A stretch of DNA of 64,000 nt, taken from NCBI GenBank assembly GCA_007115705.1, contig QXEO01000553.1:18071366-18135365 (forward strand). Reading direction: 5' to 3'. The number at the start of each line of letters is the position of its first letter. The stretch's first letter is position 1. Position numbers and translations under genes: made by a program. Shown here piece after piece: positions 42,431 to 53,155 of the stretch. Below the pieces are notes generated by a model. It was not told the DNA's origin. It saw only the letters and a list, made by a program, of their open reading frames with translations, and searched no databases. Source of the stretch: Dactylis glomerata (lineage: Eukaryota > Streptophyta > Magnoliopsida > Poales > Poaceae).

Positions 42431-44801
42431 TTAAGGCAAATGCGCTATATAGGAACTTAAAGCAAGAGAGAGCATCAAAAAGCAAATATGAAACACATTT
42501 AAATCTAAACCACTTCCTATGAAAAATAATCTTGTAAAGAGACAAGTCATGAAAGCGCAAAGCAAAAAGCATAGGAAGGCAAAAGAATTCAAGAATTGCA
42601 ACATAAAGAGGGGAAACTCAATATTGTTGAGATCCATCAAACCATGTTTCCCTCTCTCATAATAACTTTCAGTAGCATCATGAATAGAACTAACAATATA
42701 ACTATCACATAAAGCATCCCTATCATGAGCCACATGCATAAAAGAATTAATACTCCCCACATGAACAATCGTAGCAGGAGCAGATTCAACAGAGTAATCA
42801 TTCTCATCACCATAATCATCAAAAATAGGAGGCATATTGTAATCATAACTAATTTTCTCCTCAAAAGTAGGTGAACCAAAAATATTATACCCAACATTGT
42901 AACCATCATAAACTAGAGGTTTAGTATCATCACAAGCTAGAGAACAACTATTTCGCAAAGCATATTCATCAAACATATCATCATACGAAGGAACATGGAT
43001 AGTACTAATGGTACAACAATTATTAACCTTAGAATTGGTACCAAAAAGATTTTCAATATCAAAAGTAGAGTGCTTTTCCCAATCATGATCACTAACATAG
43101 GTAACAGGCATAGGAACATCATCAAAATCAGAATTATCATAATCTATACTAGGAGCAACATGCTTAGGGGAAGATACCATTTCCTCTTGCCTTTTACTCC
43201 TCCTCTTCTTCTTCTTCTTCTTCTTACTCTTCTTACTCTCTCCTTTAGGAGGGAGAGGCTTGAAAGGCATCTTCTCCACATAATCTGGTTTACTGACAGA
43301 AACAACAGAAGAAACTTTGGAGGATTCCTCCTCTCTATTAATAAGATAGAAACATCTATTAGTCCTGTCATAGCTTGGCAAAACATCATGTTTTATAAGA
43401 TTTTGTATGTAAGTATTTGCAAGGCAATCTTTAACACAATAAAGATGACAACCACGAAGGGTGCTATTAATATCAACAACACTCATGTCTACCAAAGAAA
43501 TCTTTCTATATATCTCTTCACACCCCAAGAACAAAGTGAGCTCATCATGCTGATTGAGAGTAATCTTGTCATCACAATACAAACTTGCGGTACTAGAAGG
43601 GTGACTATTAGGGCTTGAGCATTGAAAATTAAAATGACCTATGTCATCGCAAAATTCACAAAGAAAATGATAAAGCTCACAAACCTTTTCACCGAGCTCA
43701 TCTAGAGCCTTGTGCCACATTCGGGTTTCTTCATTCCCGTGGTGGATACAATAATCTTCCTTGTTGTGACTCTGTTCACAAGGTCTATGTACTCCACAAA
43801 AATTAACATGCTTATAAGAAATAGGACTTTCAGAAGTTTGAGCATGTTTATTGCAATCATCAACAACTATATCACTTTCTATGCAAGTGTCCTTAAAAGG
43901 TTCATGATACACATCCCCATTTCCCTTAGGAACATTAATATGGGAAGCAAAGGCTCTAAAGCAATTAACCATAATTAAGGGATCAAGACCATATTTAACA
44001 CTAAGCTCTTGAAAATCAGCAGTTTCAGCGAAAGACTTAATGCAATCATACTCATAATTTATACCTGATCCTTTACCTTTATTGCTATCCCAATCTTTGA
44101 TATTGCTTTGAATTGTTTCAAGCAGATTCCACTTGACGTCAACATCCTTGCTTGTGAAAGAGCCATCAAAGCATCCATCTAGATAATCCTTGTAATATCC
44201 TGAAAGCCTTGCATAAAAATTATTAATAACAATATTACGGGGAAGATCATGAATGGGACATTTAAGCATTAGTGACTTCAATCTTCCCCACGCTTGGACA
44301 ATGCTTTCTCCCTCATGAAGATGAAAATTATAAATATAATTCCTATCTTTATAAACCTCACTAGAAGGATAGAATTTAGAATAAAAGAGAGGTACAGTTT
44401 CCTCCCAATCAATAGGTCGGCCATCCTTCAGTGTTTTATACCATTCCGCAGCTCTGGCCTTCAGTGATAAAGAAAATAGCTTCCGCTTAACTTCGTTCAT
44501 CGAAATACCTGCACACTTGAACAACTCGCATAATTCATGTATAAAGAGCAAATGATTACCGGGATGGACAGTTCCATCTCCTAAATAGCAGTTATTCATA
44601 GCACGATCAACAATTTTCATAGGTATTTTAAAAAGATGAGGAGCACAAGCATCATAAGAATTATCACAAATGGGAGACAAAATATCATCAGAGCAAACTT
44701 TCTCCACTAAAGCTGGGGAACTAAAAATATCATGCTTTACAAAACCAGCTTCCCCAAGCTTAGACTTTTCTATAGCATTAGCAATAACGGTGTTCAAAGC
44801 A
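42431..44801 (-). pseudogene. gag: Element A gag, main part, split by the Helitron
   Basis: Athila-like gag that would coat the element's RNA. With 48441-48335 it makes an 825-codon frame with no stop or shift; the Helitron is the only break. The gag core is at about 44480-44190 (EWYKTLKDG, PLFYSKFYPS, SLMLKCPIHDLP, NNFYARLSGYYKDYLDG). A CCHC knuckle CEFCDDIGHFNFQC is near 43660-43620. A basic run (KKSKKKKKKKRRSKR) near 43230-43190 may be a nuclear signal. The C-terminus is strongly hydrophobic, and its last 40 residues are read in a different frame in F, so the true end is unsure. No protease motif follows. Confidence 0.9.
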
Positions 44802-45084
44802 TCTATTATATATTAAAAATAAATGACGGGCTCTTAGAATTAAGAGAAATAGTCTAGAAAATCCCACAATAATTAGAAAAATCTGGCCATCAATTTATCT
44901 AATTAGCTGTTGACAGCCGATGGATCTTGGCAATGACGTATAGTTAGAAAAGTTCAACAAAATTACCCACCACTGCCCTACATAATTATTTACGTACCCC
45001 TTCAAGCTAATAAGCTAATCAGAACAAAAAAAAAATCTAACAAGCTAATAGGTCATAGGTCACAAACTCAAAGAAAAACGGGTT

Positions 45085-45690
45085 ATGGCGTCACGCATGC
45101 CGCCGCCGCCTCCGTGCTCTTGGCTGGCCAACCCAATCTAGGTGCATGAAGACCAGCAGTTATTATTCAATCCTAATTGCCTCATGATCGGCTTCCTGTG
45201 GTTTGGCACCGGTGAAACTTTGGCCGCCGATGCTGAGATGTCCCGATTTATTGACGACCTGATCCGATGTTTTAAGATTCATTGCTGGCGTAATGTAAAC
45301 TTTCTGGACCGATGCGTATAAGCAACATGCAGGCACACAGTACCTCTCAAACCATAGAGCAAACTGGAAAACGGAAGGTAAGTTCTCCCAGTCTGAGTTC
45401 GTCCGCCGGTCGCTTTGTTGCCGTCTTCAGCCGGATCATTCTTTTTTCCCGCATGGGGACTGCTTTACCAGATGCATTAGCACAGGCCATGGGCGATGGC
45501 ATGGCTAGCCTCTTTTGGATCGATTTTGATTCCTTCTGGTTCGGTCTCTTAATCTTGCAGGTGGATGCGATCGGGATTGTGGATGGAGGAGGAGCTGTCT
45601 CTCCAACTCGTCCAGGCCCATGTGATGGCCGTCCTGACCAGCCGCAGGGTGAGTATTTGATCGAAAACTTCCATGCCTGCTACATATTTT
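45085..45690 (+). pseudogene. Captured gene fragment in the Helitron
   Basis: GC jumps here against AT-rich surroundings. A probable exon at 45561-45648 is bordered by an acceptor AATCTTGCAG and a donor GTGAGT; it reads WMEEELSLQLVQAHVMAVLTS in one frame. Upstream, 45085-45305 reads as diverged coding DNA (GFLWFGTGETLAADAEMSRF) with stops. I do not recognise the source gene. The longer open frame 45312-45692 crosses the splice sites and is probably not the real product. Confidence 0.5.
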
Positions 45691-45699
45691 AATACTAGG

Positions 45700-48067
45700 T
45701 AAGATCAGAATAGAACATTGGGGAAACATGCATACAGGGTTGATCTGATCAATTTTTAGGACGGTGATTAGTGGTTAAAATTCTCTGCTTGATGCAAATT
45801 TGGTGTACACAACTGGAATATAATATGCGGTCATGCATCCATGCAACATGGATGGATTCATGGATTTAAACTTGCTTCATGCGCACTGGTGGACATCCCC
45901 AAGCCAGGTAGTTGTTTACATTGAGTGCTACATCTATTTCTCATAATACAGTATTTAAGTCTTATATATGTATGATCGAAGGCTGTGGAGGAACAAAAGG
46001 CAAATTCACACTTCCTTTTTCTGAACTTTATAAATTTCTGATTATTAGTCTAGCAACATGTATTTCGCTAGATCTAGCGTTACATTGATACTAATCGATT
46101 TTATTATCAACTCTACAATTTTATTATTAACAAAATCAGTAAATTGTTGCTAACATTTACTTGGTTCGCTGTGCTATTGCTAATTTGGTAGTCTGAAGTA
46201 GAGAAACTGGACGGAAGTTTGAGTCAGATTTCTTCTATACTTCTCTGTCCATGTCGACCACTGTCCTCTTCTTTAGCATGGTTACAAAAATATTATTTCG
46301 CCTAGAGCTATTAGTTCGAAACGTTGTCAAAAAAATCATTGCACCGTATTTGTACACATCCTTTGTAATGCCAAAAGGAAAAATGCAGTGTGCGGCAATT
46401 GCTGGAGCACCATGCGACTCTCCCTGCAGCCATGAAGATGGATCGATCCTTGTAATTAAAAGTTTGCATCATGCACACAGCCAGAAATCATAAAGCAGTC
46501 CGGTAATAGCACGTTTCCTTTGAGCTCCATCTATTACTTTAGAAACAATGTATATTTATAAATATGCAAGAAAAAGTATTACAGCATAAATTGCTCTATT
46601 GCATAGTTTTGATGCTATAGCATATAAATGTGAATTGTGTTTATATTTTTTATTAAAAGAAAGGCTTGAACCGAAGTTCCCCAAACGTTTATCAGAAAGG
46701 ATGAAACAACTGGTACACTCGAACTTCGTAGGAATAAAATAAAATAAATAAAATTCTTAATAGCGGGTATTATTGATCATGGTCGCTAGATTTGTTTTTC
46801 AAAAGCAGGTATGCCATTTCTAACAATTAGAGGTTGACTCCTTGAAGCAACGGTACAGATTTTTGTTAATTGTTTCTATATCTATTTAAACGTGTGCACC
46901 ATAATTAACATGTCTTCTCGATAGATTTTATTTTTATGATATCATGAAACCAAATGTTTCACATGATTGTGAAAGAAATAAAAAATAAAATAATATATCA
47001 CTTCTTTTTTATAACATGATACTTTAATCACTGGCAATTTCGGTTTTTTGTCTACCCTAGAATAATTGGTAAACCTATAGTTAGTTCCTAAATGATTTCT
47101 ACAGATTTTCATCTAGACTTAATGTGAATCACATGTTAGCGTAAAATGCCAACGAATAATTGATGTATGAATGTATTGTATACTACAATTAAAATGGGGG
47201 ATCTGTCTTCTCTTCTCTTATCTTGATGCATACATCTATTGAGGATCGCCTTATTCTTATGAGAAAATCACCTCTATTATGGCAACAAAATTACTGTGCA
47301 ATGTGCTGCTAAAATAGACTAAGGGGGTGTATGGTCCACATATTCTATTAAAACTTACACACACACATGGTTTTGGTATTTCACCATTCATGTTTATCAC
47401 CTTTATCTTTTGTTTTTATATGCTTTTTAGAATACATTAGCTGTCACCAAAATGTACATACACAAATTTGCATTCACTAAATGTTCTATGAAACACTTAA
47501 TGCTTTTTTCCCTCTCCCTTGCATGTTGATTAAATCATTCATTTCAAATAGGAAAAGTTTTCCCTTATTTTTCTATCTACTAATATAGGATAATATATTT
47601 TCCCTTTCTAACTTATCCAATAGTGCAACATCTACATATCATATTTGTTCAGTTTTTCTGAATGCGATGATCCAATGTTTTCTATTATTTAGTTTTGTAG
47701 CCTATAAAATTAATTGTGTTAATTTTCTTTTTTAAAATAAATAAATAAGCCATTCACCCAAACATGTCGAAGAATTATGAGCATGAAACTGTTGGTATTT
47801 TCTATATTTATAACATTCTTTTTGTAGACAGATTTACATGATGTCTCAACGAAACACACGGCTATACCATTTGGCTTCGCCAATCCATATGAAAATTGGC
47901 TACATGTACCCATATTCTTTGTATGTATCACACTACTCACTAATTTTAAATTTCCACATATGCCTAAAATAAAATACACATATTATGTTCCCAAATATTA
48001 CAAAATGGTAAAACCAAAAATACACTAAATATTTGTTTATGTCATTAAAAGCCATTTTATATAGCTA
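45700..48067 (+). other. Helitron AT-rich filler
   Basis: No gene, repeat array or terminal repeats recognised. Short open frames (for example near 46251-46493 and 47979-47719) lack codon structure. Confidence 0.6.
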
Positions 48068-48280
48068 CTCCCTCCATTCGGGTTTATTATTGTTACGGGT
48101 AGTTCTAGATCGTCAATTTTAGCAACTTAATATAAGTTCTATATTATAAATATATATTATTTGAAACTTCAGATTATATATTTTCCAATGGTTTATTTTT
48201 TGTGTTATATAATAATAATTATATAGATCAAATTGACGACTATAAACTACACGTAAGACTAATAAACCCGACCAGAGGAG
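48068..48280. mobile_element. Stowaway MITE, 213 bp
   Basis: Left end CTCCCTCCATTCGGGTTTAT, right end inverted CTCCTCTGGTCGGGTTTATT, with TA duplications at 48066-48067 and 48281-48282. AT-rich centre. It is 25 bases before the Helitron's terminal hairpin. Confidence 0.88.
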
Positions 48281-48305
48281 TATTCAAATAATTTAAAATT
48301 TATGT

Positions 48306-48334
48306 CCGCGCACTTGCGCGGGCCACTGTGCTAG
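48306..48334 (+). terminator. Helitron 3' terminal hairpin and CTAG end
   Basis: Stem CCGCGCA-CT-TGCGCGG then GCCACTGTGCTAG. This is the replication-termination signal of Helitrons by established knowledge. Confidence 0.88.
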
Positions 48335-48441
48335 TTCATACTAACAACACTATTAGCATGCAAATTAAGCTCCAAAGGTTTTTCAATTTTCTCTTCAAAT
48401 CTAAACTCAGGAAAAAGACTAAAGAACTCTTTACTTTCCAT
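48335..48441 (-). pseudogene. gag: Element A gag, N-terminal 36 codons, right of the Helitron
   Basis: ATG at 48441-48439 (MESKEFFSLFPEF), the same start as F's gag at 50688. It runs to 48335, the host T beside the Helitron's CTAG end, and continues at 44801. Of the 2478 bases in the two parts, 2475 code, so the frame is exact. Confidence 0.9.
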
Positions 48442-48574
48442 TAAGCCTAACTAGTGAAAATAAAAACAAGAAACAAAAAGATATAATTGCAGAATCTAAA
48501 GGAAATAACTCCGAGCACTCACCAGCAACTAAAAGACTTAGTAACCAAAGAATGTGAGTACTTTTTACCTTACC
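48442..48574 (-). other. Element A leader between primer site and gag
   Basis: 133 bases matching, inverted, 50555-50687 in F. No start codon in the gag frame before 48441. Confidence 0.75.
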
Positions 48575-48592
48575 TCCCCGGCAACGGCGCCA
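48575..48592 (-). other. Element A primer-binding site
   Basis: Minus-strand TGGCGCCGTTGCCGGGGA, identical to those in D and F. Confidence 0.88.
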
Positions 48593-48602
48593 GAAAAGAG
48601 CT

Positions 48603-49092
48603 TGATGTCTACGCACACGTCTGTTCTTGTAGACAGTGTTGGGCCTCCAAGTGCAGAGGTTTGTAGAGCAGCAGCAAGTTTCCCTTAAGTGGATCACCCA
48701 AGGTTTATCGTACTCAGGGAGAAAGAGGTCAAAGCTATCCCTCTCAAACAACCCTGCAATTATGATACAGAAAGTCTCTTATGTCCCTAACACACCCAAT
48801 ACACTCGTCAGATGTATAGGTGCACTAGTTCGGCGAAGAGATAGTGAAATACAAGTAGTAGTGATGATTATAAGTAGTAAATGTAATCTGAAATAAATAT
48901 CGCTGCAAGCAAACATGTAACAAAACTGAAAGGAAACGGTGTGCAATGCTTGGAAACAAGGCCTAGGGATCATACTTTCACTAGTGGACACACTCTCAAC
49001 AAATATAACATAATTGAACCAATAGATACTATCATCAACATGCAACTCAAAACAATTCTCCAATGGATAATAAACACTAATCATGCACAGGG
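48603..49092 (-). repeat. Element A 5' LTR, part 1 (left of F)
   Basis: TGATGTCTACGC... on the plus strand, inverted match to the end of F's LTR. Cut at 49092 by F; continues at 57529. Confidence 0.9.
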
Positions 49093-50526
49093 TGATACGT
49101 CTCAAACGTATCTATAATTTTTGATGCTCCATGCTTGTTTTTACACCATTTGCCTTGTGTTTCGTTACACTTCGTGGCATTTTTATGCGATTTCCGGAAC
49201 TAACCTACTAACAAGATGCCACAGTGCCAGTTCCCTGTTTTCTGCTATTTTTGTGTTTCAGAAATGCTACATAGGAAATATTCTTGGAATTGGACGAAAC
49301 AAGTTCCAGAAGTCTTATTTTTCCCGGAAGAGGACAGAAGACCAAACGAGAGCCGGAGGGGGGCCAGGGGCTGCCCACACAACAGGGGGCGCGACCCAAC
49401 CCCTGGCCGCGCCCACCCATTGTGTGACCACCCTGGTCGCCTCCTGACGATGCCTCTTCGCCTATAAGAAGCCTCGGGACGGAAAACCCTAGGGGAATCG
49501 GCAATTTTCCAGAAAGAGTTCCGCAGCTCCACCGCCGCCGAAGACAAATTTCGGGGGACAGAAGTCTCTGTTCCGGCACCCTGCCGGGATGGGGAAGTGC
49601 CCCCGGAGCCATCTCCATCGGTTTCCATCGCCGTCTCCGCCATCTCCATCAACCTCACCGCCATCTCCATCAACCTTGCTGTCTCCTATGATGAGGAGGG
49701 AGTAGTTCTCCCCCGGGGCTGAGGGCTCTACCGGTAGCTATGTGGTTCACCTCTCTCTCCCATGATGTGATCTTTATGTGATCGTGAGCTTTGTATCTAG
49801 TTGAATTGGTGGATACTATTATTCAGATATTATGCTACTCCCGTGCTTTATATTTGTAATCTCCGGAGATACCTTGTATCATGGTGTGAAGGTGACTAGT
49901 GTGCGCATCATGTGTATCTTTTTGGTTAATGTCTCTATGAATTGTTGGTGTTTGTTGGAACCATCTAGTACGTTCACGGTGATAGTGTGGGACAATCTAG
50001 TTTGGGTACATCCGAACTTTGAGGAGTGCTTCGTAGCCCTACGCATGATTAGTGTTCGTTTTCCATTGGAGAATTGTTTTGAGTTGCATATTGATGATAG
50101 TATCTAGTGGTTCAATTATGTTATATTTGTTGAGAGTGTGTCCACTAGTGAAAGTATGATCCCTAGGCCTTGTTTCCAAGCATTGCACACCGTTTCCTTT
50201 CAGTTTTGTTACATGTTTGCTTGCAGCGATATTTATTTCAGATTACATTTACTACTTATAATCATCACTACCACTTGTATTTCACTATCTCTTCGCCGAA
50301 CTAGTGCACCTATACATCTGACAAGTGTATTGGGTGTGTTGGGGACACAAGAGACTTTCTGTATCGTAATTGCAGGGTTGTTTGAGAGGGATAGCTTTGA
50401 CCTCTTCCTTCCTGAGTTTGATAAACCTTGGGTCATCCACTTAAGGGAAACTTGCTGCTGCTCTACAAACCTCTGCACTTAGAGGCCCAACACTGTCTAC
50501 AAGAACAGACGCGTGTGTAGACATCA
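49093..50526 (+). repeat. Element F 5' LTR, 1434 bp
   Basis: TGATACGTCTCAAACG...GTAGACATCA. GC hairpin 49376-49426 (outer arms CACACAA/TTGTGTG), TATAAG box 49463-49468, CCATCTCC-rich stretch 49608-49675. Confidence 0.92.
49463..49468 (+). promoter_or_regulatory. Element F LTR TATA box
   Basis: CCTATAAGAAGCC, 37 bases after the GC hairpin. The same order is seen in the other F LTR and in A, so this is the likely transcription start region. Confidence 0.65.
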
Positions 50527-50536
50527 AGCTCTTTTC

Positions 50537-50554
50537 TGGCGCCGTTGCCGGGGA
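50537..50554 (+). other. Element F primer-binding site
   Basis: TGGCGCCGTTGCCGGGGA, 10 bases after the LTR; tRNA-Asp type. Confidence 0.9.
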
Positions 50555-50687
50555 GGTAAGGTAAAAGGTACTCACATTCTTTGGTTACTAAGTCTTTTAG
50601 TTGTTGGTGAGTGCTCGAAGTTATTTCCTTTAGATTCTGCAATTTTATCTTTTTATTTCTTGTTTTTATTTTCACTAGTTAGGCTTA

Positions 50688-53155
50688 ATGGAAAGTAAAG
50701 AGTTCTTTAGTCTTTTTCCTGAGTTTAAATTTGAAGATAAAATTGAAAGACCTTTGGAGCTTATTTCGCATAGCAATGTTATTAGTACGAATGCTTTGAA
50801 TACCGTTATTGCTAATGCTATAGAAAATTCTAAGCTTGGGGAAGCTGGTTTTGTTAAGCATGATATTTTTAGTTCCCCAGCTTTAGTGGAGAAAGTTTGC
50901 TCTGATGATATTTTATCTCCCATATATGATATTTCTAATGATGCTTGTGCTCCTCATCCTTTTAAAATACCTATGAAGATTGTTGAACGTGCTATGGATA
51001 ACTGCTATTTAGGAGATGGAACTGTCCATCCTGGTGATCATTTGCTTTTTATACATGAATTATGCGAGTTGTTCAAGTGTGCAGGTATTTCGATGAACCG
51101 AGTTAAGAAGAAGCTATTCTCTTTATCACTGAAAGGCAGAGCTTAGGAATGGTATAAAACACTGAAGGATGGTTGATCTATTGACTGGGAGGAAATTGTA
51201 CCTCTCTTTTATTCTAAATTTTATCCTTCTAGTGAGGTTTATAAAGATAGGAATTACATTTATAATTTTCATCCGCATGAGGGAGAAAGCATTGCCCAAG
51301 CGTGGGGAAGATTGAAGTTACTAATGCACAAATGTCCTATTCATGATCTTCCCCGTAATATTGTTATTAATAATTTTTATGCAAGGCTTTCAGGATATTA
51401 CAAGGACTATCTAGATGCATGCTTTGCTGGGTCTTTCACATTGAAACAATTCAAAACAATATTGAAGGTTGGGATAGCGACAAAGGTAAAGGATCAGATA
51501 TGAATTACAAGTTTGATTGCATTAAGTCTTTCGCTGAAACTGTTGATTTTCAAGAGCTTAGTGCTAAGTATGGTCTTGATCATCAAATTATGATTGATTG
51601 TTTTAAAGCCTTTTCTTCTCATATTAATGTTCCTAAAGGAAATGGGGACGTGTATCATGAACCTTTTAAGGACACTTGCATAGAAAGTGATATTGTTGTT
51701 GATGATTGCAATAAACATGCTCGAACCTCTGAAAGTCCTATTTCCTATAAGCATATTAATTTTTGTGGAGTACATAGACCTTGTGAACAGAGTCACAACA
51801 AGGAAGATTATTGTGTCCACCACGCAAATGAAGAAACCCGAATGTGGCACAAGGCTATAGGCGAGCTTGGTGAAATGGTTTGCGAGCTTTATCCTTTTTT
51901 GTGTAAACATTGCGATGACATAGGTCATTTTAATTTCCAATGCTCAAGCCCTAATAGTTACTCTTCTAGTACCGCAAGTTTGTATTGTGATGACAAGATT
52001 ACTCTCAATCAGCATGATGAGCTCACTTTGTTCTTGGCGTGTGAAGAGATATCTAGAAAGATTTCTTTGGTAGATATGAATGATGTTGATATTAATAGCA
52101 CCCTTTGTGGTTGTCGTCTCTATTGTGCTAAAGATTGCCTCGCAAATACTTACATACAAAATCTTATAAAACATGATGTTTTGCCATGCTTTGACAGGAC
52201 TGACAGATGTTTCTATCTTATTAATAGAGAGGAGGAATCCTCCAAAGTTTCTTCTGTTGTTCCTGTCAGCAAACCAGATTATGTGGAGAAGATGCCTTTC
52301 AAGTCTCTCCCTCCTAAAGGAGAGAGTAAGAAGAGTACGAAGAAGAAGAAGAAGAGGAGTAAAAGGCGAGAGGACACGATATCTTCCCCTAAGCATTATG
52401 ATCCTAGTATAGATTATGATAATTCTGATTGGGATGATGTTCCTATGCCTGTTACCTATGTTAGTGATCATGATTGGGAAAAGCACTCTACTTTTGATAT
52501 TGAAAATCTTTTTGGTACCAATTCTAAGGTTAATAATTGTTGTACCATTAGTACTATCCATGTTCCTTCTTATGATGACATGTTTGATGAATATGCTTTG
52601 CAAAATAGCTGTTCTCTAGCTTGTGATAATACTAAACCTCTAGTTTATGATGGTTATGATGATGGGTATAATATTTTCAGTTCACCTACTTTTGAGGAGA
52701 AAATTAGTTATGATTACAATATGCCTCCTATTTTTTATGATTATGGTGATGAGAATAATTATTCTGTTGAATCTGCTCCTACTACGATTGTTCATGTGGG
52801 GAGTATTAATTCTTTTATGCATGTGGCTCATGATAGGGATGCTTTATGTGATAGTTATATTGTTAGTTCTATTCATGATGCTACTGAAAGTTATTATGAG
52901 AGAGGGAAACATGGTTTGATGGATCTCAACAATAATGAGTTTCCCCTCTTTATGTTGCAATTCTTGAAGTTATACTTGTTTTGCCTTCCTATGCTTTTTG
53001 ATTTGCGGTTTCACGACTTGTCTCTTTACAAGACTATTTTTCATAGGAAGTGGTTTAGATTTAAATGTGTTTCATATTTTCTTTTTGATGCTCTCTCTTG
53101 CTTCAAGTTCTTATATAGCGCCTTTACCTTAAGCTGTTTTATGGCGCCTACATGA
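50688..53155 (+). pseudogene. gag: Element F gag, two stops and a 31-base net deletion
   Basis: Starts ATG 50688 (MESKEFFSLFPEF). Compared with A's gag: TAG at 51144-51146 and TGA near 51174 in the core, then a deletion near 51438 that shifts the frame. After it, the frame is open to 53155 with the CCHC knuckle CKHCDDIGHFNFQC near 51907-51948 and the basic run near 52330-52365. The tail after about 52965 is read in a different frame from A's, because of a small insertion. It is not functional, but most of the text is preserved. Confidence 0.9.

Larger units (their letters stand above)
44802..48334 (+). mobile_element. Non-autonomous Helitron, 3533 bp
   Basis: Starts TCTATTATATATTAA (44802) directly after a host A and ends CTAG (48331-48334) before a host T. 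The stem CCGCGCA/TGCGCGG (48306-48312, 48315-48321) with a two-base loop lies 13 bases before the end. These are canonical Helitron features, and the empty site is defined by the gag frame of element A. No Rep or helicase frame was found, so it depends on another element. Contents: GC-rich captured DNA at about 45085-45690, an AT-rich filler to 48067, and a Stowaway MITE near the 3' end. Confidence 0.9.

Noticed and set aside
42995..43618. 207-codon plus-strand frame
   Set aside because: Antisense shadow of the A gag; a matching shadow occurs in F. Composition only.
45312..45692. 126-codon frame in the Helitron as a whole gene
   Set aside because: Crosses likely splice sites at 45560 and 45649; better read as a captured fragment.
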